Source: Aequorivita todarodis (GTDB lineage: Bacteria > Bacteroidota > Bacteroidia > Flavobacteriales > Flavobacteriaceae). Taken from it: 64,000 nucleotides of DNA. Position 1 is the first letter of the stretch; each line of letters starts with the position of its first letter. The stretch spans positions 65,433 through 129,432 of the forward strand of contig NZ_JAQQTG010000015.1 in NCBI RefSeq assembly GCF_028561335.1, given 5' to 3'. The notes beneath the pieces are model-generated. The model was not told the origin of the DNA. It did no database searches and saw only the letters and a program-made list of their open reading frames with translations. Both the position numbers and the translations under genes were made by a program. This document shows, piece by piece, positions 42,933 to 51,248 of the stretch.

Positions 42933-44873
42933 TTATTTAACTTCGGTTGCTTCCGTTTTGCCGGTATCCATGGGAGTTTGCGTTTCACCTTTTAAATAAT
43001 GGTCCAAAAATTTAAGAATCCTTCCGTAGGCTTCTATTTCGTTTTCCTTTTTTACAAAGCCGTGGCCTTCATCTTCAAAAACCACGTATTCCACGGGCAC
43101 ACCGTTCTTTTTAACACCTTCCACGATTTCATCCGATTCAATTTTCAGCACCCGCGGATCCTGTGCACCTTGAAGTACCATTAAAGGTTTGGTGACGTTT
43201 TCGGTATGGAACAAGGGCGAAATTTGCTTCAACCGCACGGAATCTGCCGTATTCGGGTCGCCCATTTCGGTATAGAGCGCATCCTTGAACGATGCCCACC
43301 AGGGCGGAATGCTCTTTAGGGTTCGTATCCAGTTTGTTACGCCAAAAATATTAACGCCCACCTGAAATTCATCCGGCGCATAGGTGAGGGCTGCCATCGT
43401 CATATAACCACCATAGGAACCTCCAATAATTCCAATTTTGTCTTTGTCGATAACATCTTGGCTTGCCAACCAATCTTTCCCGGCAATGCAATCTTTTAAA
43501 TCCTTATCGCCGTGGTTTTGATCGTCCATTTGGAAAAAAGTTTTCCCATAGCCACTGCTTCCGCGGTTGTTTACTGCCAAGATTGCATACCCGTGGTTTA
43601 CCAAATATTGGATCAGGGAGCTGAAACTTTGCCTGGATTGTCCTCCCGGTCCGCCGTGCACCCAAACCAATGCCGGCACTTTATTGTTGGCACTCGCTTG
43701 TTTGGGTTGATAATAAACTGCCGGGATTTCCAAACCGTCAAAAGATTTGAAACGAACTACTTCAGCCTTTACCAAATCATCCGGATTTATCTCCTTGTTC
43801 AAAACATTGGTAAGCTTGTGGTATTTTCCAGTTTCAATGTTATATGAATACGTATTTGTGGGAAGTTGCGAGCTGCCAACCGTTAACAATGCCATAGTTT
43901 CATCCCTTGAAAAACTTGCGGCACTTATCGCCTGCCCATCAATTTCGGGGAAATTTAATTCTTTGCCCGTCGCCACTTCGGTAACATACATCTCTGTTTT
44001 GGCGTCTTCGTTGGTAAACATAACCTGATACTTTCCGTTGTGGGTAAAGTAGAAGGCGATAATATCCCAATCCTTTTCCAAAACCTTTTCCTTGCTGCCG
44101 TCTTCAATGTTGTATTTCATCAGATAACTGAATTCCCCGTCGGCGTCGGTGGTGTAGTAAAACGACTTTCCATCGGGTGAAAAATCCTGGGGTGAATTTT
44201 TGCTCAATGTTTCGTTAATCTTGGTCTTTTGATTTGTTTTAAGATTCAGCAGAAATAAATCACTATCGTTGGTATTTACAGCTTTGGAGAGCAACATGTA
44301 ATTTTTATCCGCTGAAATTCCGCCGAAATCCATGGCATCGTCATTTTTAAGAAGAAGTTTGGGTTTAAAGGTGGCAATGTCCATTTCATAAACGTCCATC
44401 ATTTGTGGGTTGCGCTCGTTGCTATTGTAGTAAAAGCTTTTGCCATCCTTGGCCCAACCCTGAAAGAGCGCCCTAACGTTTTGCTCGGGCGTGAGTCTTT
44501 GAATGCCACTGCTATCCTTCACGAAGATTTTAAAAATTTCATCACCGTTGCCGTCCATTCGGAAGAGAATCCTGTCATCATTCGGAAAATAGGAAATACC
44601 GTACACCGAAGCGCTATCCGATTGGGTAATCGGCATAAAATCGCCGCCTTCCGTAGGTACAGAATACATATTGAATACCCCGGAACGATTGCTGGTTATC
44701 AAGACTTTGGATTTATCCGGTGAAAAACCATTTGCAAAAGCGTTTTCATTACCCATAAATTGCTCTATGGAATAAGTTTTTACCTCGGCAACGTCTTTTG
44801 GCTCCTCGTTTTGGTTGTTTTTGCACGCAACAAGGAGCAGGAGCGCCGAAAAAATTAAACTGAAATTTTTCAT
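42933..44873 (-). CDS. S9 family prolyl-oligopeptidase-type peptidase, lipoprotein
   Basis: 646 residues. Lipobox LLLVACK (Cys17) after MKNFSLIFSALLLL places it in the envelope. A seven-bladed TolB-like propeller (about 35-370) gates a hydrolase domain (about 385-630) with nucleophile GGSYGGYMTMAA, Asp in QGAQDPRVL and His in EDEGHGFVKKE. It should cleave short peptides, as dipeptidyl or acylaminoacyl peptidases do. A Thr/Glu-rich tail closes it. It is monocistronic. It is one of four envelope peptidases in the window (with M1, M28, M23), in line with a protein- or peptide-using lifestyle. Confidence 0.95.
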   Translation of the reverse strand: MKNFSLIFSALLLLVACKNNQNEEPKDVAEVKTYSIEQFMGNENAFANGFSPDKSKVLITSNRSGVFNMYSVPTEGGDFMPITQSDSASVYGISYFPNDDRILFRMDGNGDEIFKIFVKDSSGIQRLTPEQNVRALFQGWAKDGKSFYYNSNERNPQMMDVYEMDIATFKPKLLLKNDDAMDFGGISADKNYMLLSKAVNTNDSDLFLLNLKTNQKTKINETLSKNSPQDFSPDGKSFYYTTDADGEFSYLMKYNIEDGSKEKVLEKDWDIIAFYFTHNGKYQVMFTNEDAKTEMYVTEVATGKELNFPEIDGQAISAASFSRDETMALLTVGSSQLPTNTYSYNIETGKYHKLTNVLNKEINPDDLVKAEVVRFKSFDGLEIPAVYYQPKQASANNKVPALVWVHGGPGGQSRQSFSSLIQYLVNHGYAILAVNNRGSSGYGKTFFQMDDQNHGDKDLKDCIAGKDWLASQDVIDKDKIGIIGGSYGGYMTMAALTYAPDEFQVGVNIFGVTNWIRTLKSIPPWWASFKDALYTEMGDPNTADSVRLKQISPLFHTENVTKPLMVLQGAQDPRVLKIESDEIVEGVKKNGVPVEYVVFEDEGHGFVKKENEIEAYGRILKFLDHYLKGETQTPMDTGKTEATEVK

Positions 44874-45031
44874 AAAGATGTGATTTGCAGGTTATACTGT
44901 TGATTTTCAAAACAAAACTAATCATTTTTGCTTTGTAAGCACTATTTGTATGCTTTGAAAGGCCTAATTTTTTGGTAGTAGTTTAACGTTTCGGCTTTTT
45001 TTATAAACAAGGATTGTTATAATTTTAGAAT

Positions 45032-46153
45032 ATGAACAAAAGAGAAGCCAAGAGCGGATTTATCTTCACGAAACACACTCCCAAAGACCAATCGCCATTT
45101 GAGAAACTTTTCGACGTTTTTCAGGAATTGATAACCCACACTTCGGGCGATTTCGACGAGGCGATGGACTGGTTAAAACAATTGGATGAGGAATATAACC
45201 TCACCACCGAAGATTATACCTTGGATGATTTCGTGGAAGACCTGAAGAAGAAGGGATATCTACGGGAAGAAATAAAGGTTGACGGTTCAAACGGTTTGGC
45301 AATCACCGAAAAAACCGAGAGGGCACTTCGGAAACGAGCGTTGGAACAAATCTTCGGAAAGCTCCGAAAAAGCGGCGCAGGAAACCATCGAACCAAGCAA
45401 ACGGGCAGGGGAGATGAGCAGGCTGGCGAGTTTCGGGATTATCGTTTTGGCGATTCCTTGGAACAAATCTCGATGACGGAAAGTTTCAAAAATGCGCAGA
45501 TAAATCACGGTTTGGGCGATTTCACCCTTTCCGAAAACGATTTGGTGGTTGAGGAAACCATGTACAAAACCCAAATGAGCACGGTTTTGATGATTGATAT
45601 CAGCCACAGTATGATTCTTTATGGCGAAGATAGAATTACGCCCGCAAAAAAAGTGGCAATGGCGCTTTCCGAATTTATAACCACGCGCTACCCAAAAGAT
45701 ACCTTGGATATTTTGGTCTTCGGAAATGACGCTTGGCCCATTAAAATCAAGGATTTGCCGTATTTAAATGTTGGTCCCTATCATACCAACACCGTGGCTG
45801 GGCTGGAGTTGGCGATGGATTTATTGCGAAGAAAACGGAACACCAATAAACAGATTTTTATGATAACCGACGGAAAACCAAGCTGCGTGCGGCTTCCCGA
45901 CGGCAGGTATTATAAAAACAGCAACGGTCTGGACAGTTATATTGTAAACAAATGCTACGCAATGGCCTCACAGGCAAGAAAACTCCATATCCCGATTACC
46001 ACTTTTATGATTGCTGAAGACCCGTATTTAATGCAGTTTGTGGAGGAATTTACGGCAGCCAATAAGGGCAAGGCATTTTACACGGGATTAAAAGGTTTGG
46101 GGGAAATGATTTTTAGCGATTATGAAACGAATCGCAGAAAGCGGATAAAATAG
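45032..46153 (+). CDS. vWA-domain protein, partner of the AAA ATPase
   Basis: 373 residues, cytoplasmic (no signal). Residues 1-165 are helical and charged, with DFVEDLKKKGYLREEIKV and AGNHRTKQTGRGDEQ. Residues about 180-365 are a vWA domain with the metal site LMIDISHSMILYG, a Thr in NTVAGLELA and MITDGKPSC. This arrangement equals the vWA half of magnesium-chelatase/MoxR-type pairs. The AAA ATPase follows 107 bp downstream on the same strand. Such pairs insert metals or remodel proteins; the client is unknown and there is no chlorophyll or cobalamin pathway in sight. A palindromic repeat follows the stop codon at once. Confidence 0.88.
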   Translation: MNKREAKSGFIFTKHTPKDQSPFEKLFDVFQELITHTSGDFDEAMDWLKQLDEEYNLTTEDYTLDDFVEDLKKKGYLREEIKVDGSNGLAITEKTERALRKRALEQIFGKLRKSGAGNHRTKQTGRGDEQAGEFRDYRFGDSLEQISMTESFKNAQINHGLGDFTLSENDLVVEETMYKTQMSTVLMIDISHSMILYGEDRITPAKKVAMALSEFITTRYPKDTLDILVFGNDAWPIKIKDLPYLNVGPYHTNTVAGLELAMDLLRRKRNTNKQIFMITDGKPSCVRLPDGRYYKNSNGLDSYIVNKCYAMASQARKLHIPITTFMIAEDPYLMQFVEEFTAANKGKAFYTGLKGLGEMIFSDYETNRRKRIK

Positions 46154-46260
46154 TAGGCTCGCGATTTATCGTGAGCAATCGAGTTTCAATGGAAATATCT
46201 TTTGTGACCTTTGTGAAAAACATTGTGCCCTCTGTGGTTAAAAAATACAGTTAAAAAATT
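46154..46260. repeat. Repeat-rich spacer between vWA and AAA genes
   Basis: Behind the stop codon GTAGGCTCGCGATT matches the palindrome arm at 36031 in 13 of 14 bases, and GCTCGCGAT / ATCGTGAGC (46157-46176) still forms a hairpin. Then a run with TTTGTG, CTTTGTG, ATTGTG and TCTGTGGTTAAA (46201-46241) follows, a degenerate short-period repeat leading up to the next ATG. Confidence 0.5.
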
Positions 46261-47724
46261 ATGGAAATAGAAAAAATCAAAACATTTGGCGAACTCAAAA
46301 AAGCGGGTTACGAACCAAAATCAATCAAAGAAGAATTGCGAAGGAATTTGCTTCAAAAAATCATGAAGAAAGAAACGCCGTTCGTCGGAATCCACGGATA
46401 TGAGCTTACCGTAATCCCAGAACTGGAACGCGCCATTCTTTCCAAACACAACATAAACCTGTTGGGGCTTCGCGGGCAGGCAAAAACCCGATTGGCACGG
46501 CAAATGGTCGGGCTTTTGGACGAATACATCCCAATTGTGGAAGGCAGCGAAATAAATGACGACCCTTTCAACCCTATTTCGCGTTATGCGAAGAACCTGA
46601 TGCACGAAAAAGGTGATGATACCCCAATCGGTTGGTTGCACCGGAACGACCGCTTTTCAGAAAAACTTGCGACGCCCGATGTTACCGTGGCAGATATCAT
46701 AGGCGATGTGGACCCTATAAAAGCCGCAAACCTAAAATTGACCTATGCTGACGACCGCGTGATTCATTTTGGGATGATTCCTCGAAGCAACCGTTGTATT
46801 TTTGTAATCAACGAATTGCCCGACTTGCAGCCGCGAATTCAGGTGGCACTTTTCAATATTTTGCAGGAAGGCGATGTTCAGATTCGTGGCTTTGCCGTGC
46901 GATTGCCGTTGGATATTCAGTTTGTTTTCACAGCAAACCCCGAGGATTATACAAACCGTGGGAGCATTGTTACCCCATTGAAGGATAGAATTGGCTCCCA
47001 AATTTTGACCCACTATCCCGAGGATATCGAAACGGCTCGAACGATAACGGAACAGGAAACGGCAGAGGCCGTCAAAGCAAAAGAAAACGTTTATGTGCCC
47101 GATTTGGCAAAGGACATTTTGGAACAGATAAGTTTTGAGGCGCGAGAAAATCATTTTATCGATGCCAAAAGTGGCGTGAGCGCCCGTTTGAGTATTACCG
47201 CTTTTGAAAATCTATTGAGCACGGCGGAAAGAAGGGCCTTGCGAAATGGCGAGGAAAAAACAAGTGTGCGCTTGGGCGATTTTGTCGGCATCATTCCTTC
47301 CATAACCGGCAAGATTGAACTGGTGTACGAGGGGGAGCAGGAAGGCGTTTCACAGGTTGCGCAGCAATTGATTGCGGATGCCGTGAATACTATTTTTAAG
47401 GAGAAATTTCCGAAGATAGAAAAGTTAACGAAAGAAAGTGACCCAGATCCGTACGCCGAAATAGTTGCCTGGTTTTTTGAGGAGAATGATTTTGAATTGC
47501 TCGATTCCTATTCCGATGAGGAATATAAGAATGAGCTGGACCGAATCATTCCGTTGCAACAATTGATAGAAAAATACCAGCCCGAAACCCCAAAACAGGA
47601 CAGCTACTTTTTAAAGGAAGTAATTCTGTGGGCATTGGCCGAAAATAAAAAACTGAGCAGATTCAGTTTAGGCAATGGTTTGCACTTCAAGGATTTGTAC
47701 GGAAGTTATATCAGCGGACTTTAA
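46261..47724 (+). CDS. AAA+ ATPase of the magnesium-chelatase/MoxR group
   Basis: 487 residues. Nucleotide loop LLGLRGQAKTRLARQM; Walker B-like RCIFVINELPDLQPRIQVAL, where the usual Asp-Glu is Asn-Glu; ELPDLQPRIQ resembles the insert of BchI/ChlI; sensor 1 QFVFTANPEDYTNRG; arginine finger region TPLKDRIGSQI. Residues about 300-380 form the C-terminal lid and the last 100 are acidic. It acts with the vWA protein upstream. The Asn in Walker B may slow hydrolysis, though similar proteins in this phylum probably share it. Not a sigma-54 activator: the GAFTGA loop is absent. Confidence 0.88.
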   Translation: MEIEKIKTFGELKKAGYEPKSIKEELRRNLLQKIMKKETPFVGIHGYELTVIPELERAILSKHNINLLGLRGQAKTRLARQMVGLLDEYIPIVEGSEINDDPFNPISRYAKNLMHEKGDDTPIGWLHRNDRFSEKLATPDVTVADIIGDVDPIKAANLKLTYADDRVIHFGMIPRSNRCIFVINELPDLQPRIQVALFNILQEGDVQIRGFAVRLPLDIQFVFTANPEDYTNRGSIVTPLKDRIGSQILTHYPEDIETARTITEQETAEAVKAKENVYVPDLAKDILEQISFEARENHFIDAKSGVSARLSITAFENLLSTAERRALRNGEEKTSVRLGDFVGIIPSITGKIELVYEGEQEGVSQVAQQLIADAVNTIFKEKFPKIEKLTKESDPDPYAEIVAWFFEENDFELLDSYSDEEYKNELDRIIPLQQLIEKYQPETPKQDSYFLKEVILWALAENKKLSRFSLGNGLHFKDLYGSYISGL

Positions 47725-47744
47725 ATTTGGAAAGTTTCATCGTA

Positions 47745-47783
47745 AAAAAAACCGCCATTCTTTAAAGGAGTGGCGGTTTTTAC
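47745..47783. terminator. Bidirectional terminator between AAA and LysM genes
   Basis: AAAAACCGCCATTC pairs with GAGTGGCGGTTTTT (one G-T), loop TTTAAAG, with A and T runs outside. It serves this convergent pair. Confidence 0.8.
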
Positions 47784-47798
47784 GTTTTTAAGCGAGTA

Positions 47799-48176
47799 TT
47801 AAATATTTGGAATCACCAATTCATCGCCCGGATGGATCAGGTCTGCAGATTTCAACTTGCCTTTGTTCGCTTCGTAAATGGCATTGTACTTATTGGCATC
47901 GCCGTAGTAGTGCTTTGCAATTTTGCTCAACGATTCTCCACTCTTTACGGTGTGGTGGGCATAGGCCGAAGTGTCGGCAACTTTAATGTCGGCCATAATA
48001 TCGGTTGGGTTTTCGCCGCCCACGCGTTTTATTTCGTCCCAAAGAAGATTTTTTTCATACTGGTTTTTGGCTGTGCCCCAGACTTTGAGTTGGCCGTTTT
48101 CTTCTTTTACATCCCCGTTTTGGATGTTTAGCTTTTCACCTAAATCCAAGACGCTTTGGTATTTTGATTTGATCAT
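47799..48176 (-). CDS. BON-LysM protein, Kbp/YgaU-like
   Basis: 125 residues without signal peptide. The first half (SVLDLGEKLNIQNGDVKEE, LKVWGTAKNQYEKNLLWDEI) is a BON-like domain. The second (HHTVKSGESLSKIAKHYYGD to LIHPGDELVIPNI) is a LysM domain. This order and length equal E. coli Kbp (YgaU), a cytoplasmic potassium-binding protein, which fits the absence of a signal. Peptidoglycan binding is less likely. Monocistronic; a near-consensus TATCTTTA element stands about 30 bp upstream on the minus strand. Confidence 0.85.
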   Translation of the reverse strand: MIKSKYQSVLDLGEKLNIQNGDVKEENGQLKVWGTAKNQYEKNLLWDEIKRVGGENPTDIMADIKVADTSAYAHHTVKSGESLSKIAKHYYGDANKYNAIYEANKGKLKSADLIHPGDELVIPNI

Positions 48177-48347
48177 TTTGTAAAAAATTTTAAAATTAAT
48201 TCTTAAAGATACAATTTTATAGCGTTCATTTTCCCCATTGGCAAAATTTTAATAATATGTCCATTTAATTGTTATTCTTCTTAAAAATTTACAAAAAGTT
48301 TAACTAAAGATTAATTTCAATTGTGAAAAAGTTCACTGCGCTTGAAA

Positions 48348-48355
48348 TATCTTTG
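48348..48355 (+). promoter_or_regulatory. Promoter of the fasciclin gene
   Basis: TATCTTTG (perfect TAnnTTTG) 29 bp before the ATG at 48385, with TTGTG at 48321 as a -33 box at a 24-bp spacing, just above the usual range. Confidence 0.6.
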
Positions 48356-48384
48356 GTGGAAACTTTAAATCAACAAAAACTATT

Positions 48385-49023
48385 ATGAAACTAAGAACAA
48401 TCGTAATGTCTCTTGCAGTAGTAACAATGCTTTTTGCAAGCTGTGAAGACTCAAAAAAGAAAGAAGCTGAGGCTCAGGCCCAAGCTGAACAGATGCGCAT
48501 GGAGCGCGAAAAGGATTCCTTGATGAAAGTTGAGGCGGACAACCAAGCAAAAATGGCCGAAATGGAGGCCAATTCAATTGCTGCTAAAGCAATGGGCAAT
48601 GCAGATTTGTCAACCTTGGTAAGTGCCCTTCAGGCTGCCGATATGGCGCAGACACTGAAAGGCGAAGGGGAATATACCGTTTTTGCACCTACAAATGATG
48701 CTTTCGCCAACTTGCCAAAAGGTAAATTGGACGAATTGATGAAACCGGAAAACAAAGCCAAACTTCAGGAATTGCTTAAATACCACGTTGTTTCCGGAAA
48801 ATGGACTTCTGCGGACCTGATGGCCAAAATCAAGGAAGCCAATAACAAGTTTGAAGTAACCACTATGGACGGTGAAAATATTACCCTTTCCGAAAAAAAT
48901 GGCAAAGTGATGGTAAAAGATGCTAAGGGCAATAATGCTTCGGTGACCTCCGACCAAATGGACGCCTCAAACGGTGTTGTATATACTGTTGACAAGGTTT
49001 TGATGCCTACAACAAAAATTTAA
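48385..49023 (+). CDS. Fasciclin-domain lipoprotein
   Basis: 212 residues. Lipobox LFASCE (Cys20) after MKLRTIVMSLAVVTM. A strongly charged helix rich in Ala, Glu and Met (about 22-66) probably forms a coiled-coil stalk. Residues about 72-210 are one FAS1 domain: NADLSTLVSALQAADM, the H1-like YTVFAPTNDAFANLP, LLKYHVVSGK, and the H2-like ASNGVVYTVDKVLMP. FAS1 domains bind cell-surface or matrix molecules, so an adhesion role at the outer membrane is likely. Own promoter and terminator make it monocistronic. Confidence 0.95.
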   Translation: MKLRTIVMSLAVVTMLFASCEDSKKKEAEAQAQAEQMRMEREKDSLMKVEADNQAKMAEMEANSIAAKAMGNADLSTLVSALQAADMAQTLKGEGEYTVFAPTNDAFANLPKGKLDELMKPENKAKLQELLKYHVVSGKWTSADLMAKIKEANNKFEVTTMDGENITLSEKNGKVMVKDAKGNNASVTSDQMDASNGVVYTVDKVLMPTTKI

Positions 49024-49042
49024 TCACAAGTAAGTGAAAAGC

Positions 49043-49066
49043 AAAAACCCCTTAATTGGGGTTTTT
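49043..49066 (+). terminator. Terminator of the fasciclin gene
   Basis: Perfect 9-bp stem AAAAACCCC / GGGGTTTTT with loop TTAATT, followed by further T. Confidence 0.85.
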
Positions 49067-49121
49067 TTTATGTAGAATTTTGTCCCGAGATATTTAAGTT
49101 TTTTCAAATCTTCAATAAATG

Positions 49122-50756
49122 TTATTTGTTGATTTGCTCAGAATTCACATAGAAATCCCTTTTTATTTCCATTGTTTTAATGGCCGATGAAAATTTCTTG
49201 GTTTTCCATTCTGCAGTAGGGTAGATCCATTCTTCTTTTCCGTTAACGACTGCTATTACCGGCATATCAAAGTTTTTTACGATATCTGAATAACGAAATT
49301 TTAAACTTTTTCCATCAATTGAATATTCAATTTTTGGAACCATGGTGGTCCGTAGATATTGGTTAAAAAATTCAGTAAGGTCTATTCCGCTTTTTTTACT
49401 GATAAAATCTTCAATCTGTTTCGTAGTTACGGTTTGATGATAAAATTCCTTATTTAAACCGCGAAGGATATTTCGCCATTTTTCGTCATCGTCAATGAGT
49501 TGCCGAATGTTGTGGAGCATATTTCCGCCTTTGTAATACATATCGCCGCTTCCCGAATTGTCAACATTATACTGCCCAATAATTGGACTTTGGTTCATAA
49601 TCTTTTTTCGGGTACCAATAACGTATTCCGAAGAAGCCTTTTTTCCGTAGTAATAGTCCAAGTAAAGATTTTCGGAATAATTGGTAAATCCTTCGTGGAT
49701 CCACATATCGGCCACATCTTTGTTGGTAATGCTGTTCGCAAACCATTCGTGCCCGCTTTCGTGGATGATTATAAAATCGAACTTCAGGCCCCAACCCGTG
49801 CCGGAGAGGTCGCGGCCCAAATAGCCATTTTCAAATTTGTTGCCGTATGTTACGCTGCTTTGGTGCTCCATTCCCAAATATGGGGCTTCCACCAGCTTGT
49901 AGCCGTCTTCGTAAAAAGGATAGGGGCCAAACCAATGCTCAAAAGCTTCCATCATCATCGGAGCCTGTTTGAATTGTTCCTTTGCCTTCGCCTCATTTTC
50001 CCGAAGTACGTAATAATCCATATCCAGCGGACCTTTTTCGCCTTTGTACTTTTCGCCCCAATGTACATAATCGCCAATGTTGATGTCCACGCCATAAGCG
50101 TTTATGGGGTTTACCACTTGCCATACCCAGGTTTTTGTAGTATCGGTTTCAATTACTTTAATCAATCTTCCGTTGCTAACGTCCATCAAATCCTTTGGCG
50201 TTGTTACTGAAATGGTAACCCCATTATCGGGCTCTTCGGAAGGATGGTCCTTCAAGGGCCACCAAACGCTGGAGCCGATTCCTTGGTTGCTCGTTGCAAT
50301 AAAATGCTTGCCATTGCTGTCCTTGCTCCAAGTAAAACCGCCATCCCAAGGCGGACGTCTTGCTACGATTGGTTTTCCTGAGAAGTAAATTGTAATTTTC
50401 TCTTCCTTTCCTTTTTCCTGTTTCTTCTGAAGTTTTAAAAAATGGGCATTTCCTTCGGAAGTATAAAAAATCTCTTTTCCGTCTTGGAGTATTTTATCAA
50501 TCTTCATCGGTGCTTGCAGGTCAATCTGCATAACCTCCTTTGGCTCCAAAACTTTATAGGAAATGGTATTGCTGCCCTCAATGGTTTTTTCGGAGGGATT
50601 CACCTTTACCTTTAAATCGTAATGGGTAACATCCCACCAAGCACGCTCGGGGGTGATGCTTCCTATAAGTGTATCGGCGCGGGTGAATTTCTTTTGGGGA
50701 AAAACTGAAGTAACCCATAGAAAACAGATTGAAATAAATAATAATTTTTTAAGCAT
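49122..50756 (-). CDS. M1 family metallopeptidase
   Basis: 544 residues. Signal peptide MLKKLLFISICFLWVTSVFP. The zinc site is complete: HESGHEWFANSITNKDVADM followed by WIHEGFTNYSE, giving HExxH and the third ligand Glu 18 residues on. GMEHQSSVTYGNKF is the exopeptidase (GxMEN-like) loop in variant form, and the catalytic Tyr is in GSGDMYYKGGNMLH. It is shorter than PepN because the C-terminal helical domain is missing, as in many Bacteroidota M1 enzymes. It removes N-terminal residues from peptides in the periplasm or outside. It lies downstream of the four-helix-bundle element on the same strand. Confidence 0.95.
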   Translation of the reverse strand: MLKKLLFISICFLWVTSVFPQKKFTRADTLIGSITPERAWWDVTHYDLKVKVNPSEKTIEGSNTISYKVLEPKEVMQIDLQAPMKIDKILQDGKEIFYTSEGNAHFLKLQKKQEKGKEEKITIYFSGKPIVARRPPWDGGFTWSKDSNGKHFIATSNQGIGSSVWWPLKDHPSEEPDNGVTISVTTPKDLMDVSNGRLIKVIETDTTKTWVWQVVNPINAYGVDINIGDYVHWGEKYKGEKGPLDMDYYVLRENEAKAKEQFKQAPMMMEAFEHWFGPYPFYEDGYKLVEAPYLGMEHQSSVTYGNKFENGYLGRDLSGTGWGLKFDFIIIHESGHEWFANSITNKDVADMWIHEGFTNYSENLYLDYYYGKKASSEYVIGTRKKIMNQSPIIGQYNVDNSGSGDMYYKGGNMLHNIRQLIDDDEKWRNILRGLNKEFYHQTVTTKQIEDFISKKSGIDLTEFFNQYLRTTMVPKIEYSIDGKSLKFRYSDIVKNFDMPVIAVVNGKEEWIYPTAEWKTKKFSSAIKTMEIKRDFYVNSEQINK

Positions 50757-50776
50757 AATAATTTTATTAAATCACA

Positions 50777-50794
50777 TCCCGATAGCTATCGGGA
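50777..50794. repeat. 18-bp perfect palindrome TCCCGATAGCTATCGGGA
   Basis: Self-complementary over its full length, immediately next to the heptamer array at 50797. A degenerate copy (15 of 18) stands upstream of tRNA-Ser near 7348-7365. Confidence 0.65.
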
Positions 50795-50796
50795 CA

Positions 50797-51248
50797 CAAA
50801 TCACAAATCACAAATCACGATAGCCTTGTTTTTATCTTGATTTCCTTTTTTCTACAATTGCGGAAAAAATCTTTTTTAACTCATCCGCTTCATTTATTAA
50901 TTCGACCAACTTAATAGAATGTTGGTTATTAAATTCATTTTGTAACAATTTTAACCAAAGAAGCGATTCTTTTGCTTCCTTCCGGCATATTTTTATTCTA
51001 AAATCAAAATCTTTATCACTTATATGTTCATTGGATTCTATATAATTGGCAGCAACTGACCCTGAAGACCGGATTAACTGCTTGCCATCCTCAATGTTTG
51101 CTATACTTTTTTGAAGCGAATAGATTAAATTCCGAGCTGATTTTGCAAACAAAAAGGTTCTAACTTCCAAATCATAAGGTTTTTCCATAAATAAACTTTT
51201 TCAATCCTTTTTACGGTTTGTGATTTGAGATTTGTTTTTTGAGATTTC
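50797..51248. mobile_element. Four-helix-bundle gene between inverted heptamer arrays (element A)
   Basis: Left array: CAAATCA three times (50797-50817). Right array: TGATTTG, AGATTTG, TTTTTTG, AGATTTC in 7-nt register (51221-51248). Bases 50797-50814 match the complement of 51217-51234 in 17 of 18 positions. Between them is only the gene 50832-51188. The right array ends at the stop codon of the M28 peptidase. No transposase is encoded, so any mobility would need help in trans. Confidence 0.5.
50832..51188 (-). CDS. Four-helix-bundle protein (23S rRNA IVP family)
   Basis: 118 residues. Family hallmarks: MEKPYDLEVRTFLFAKSARN at the start, then IRSSGSVAANYIESNEH and FDFRIKICRKEAKESLLWLK and a final helix LINEADELKKIFSAIVEKRK. 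Four amphipathic helices, no signal. Members of this family are encoded inside intervening sequences of 23S rRNA in some bacteria, and a relative (Avd) helps diversity-generating retroelements; no reverse transcriptase is present here. The gene is tightly framed by inverted heptamer arrays, as is a broken relative at 58471-58623. Function remains unknown; nucleic-acid binding is the usual suggestion. Confidence 0.9.
   Translation of the reverse strand: MEKPYDLEVRTFLFAKSARNLIYSLQKSIANIEDGKQLIRSSGSVAANYIESNEHISDKDFDFRIKICRKEAKESLLWLKLLQNEFNNQHSIKLVELINEADELKKIFSAIVEKRKSR

Noticed and set aside
45032-47724. The vWA/AAA pair as a phage-defence or MoxR-type methanol-dehydrogenase system
   Set aside because: No nuclease, protease effector or dehydrogenase gene adjoins; the neighbours are housekeeping and envelope genes.
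50832-51188. Reading the four-helix-bundle locus as a diversity-generating retroelement (Avd)
   Set aside because: No reverse transcriptase, no template/variable repeat pair and no C-type lectin target were found within the window.
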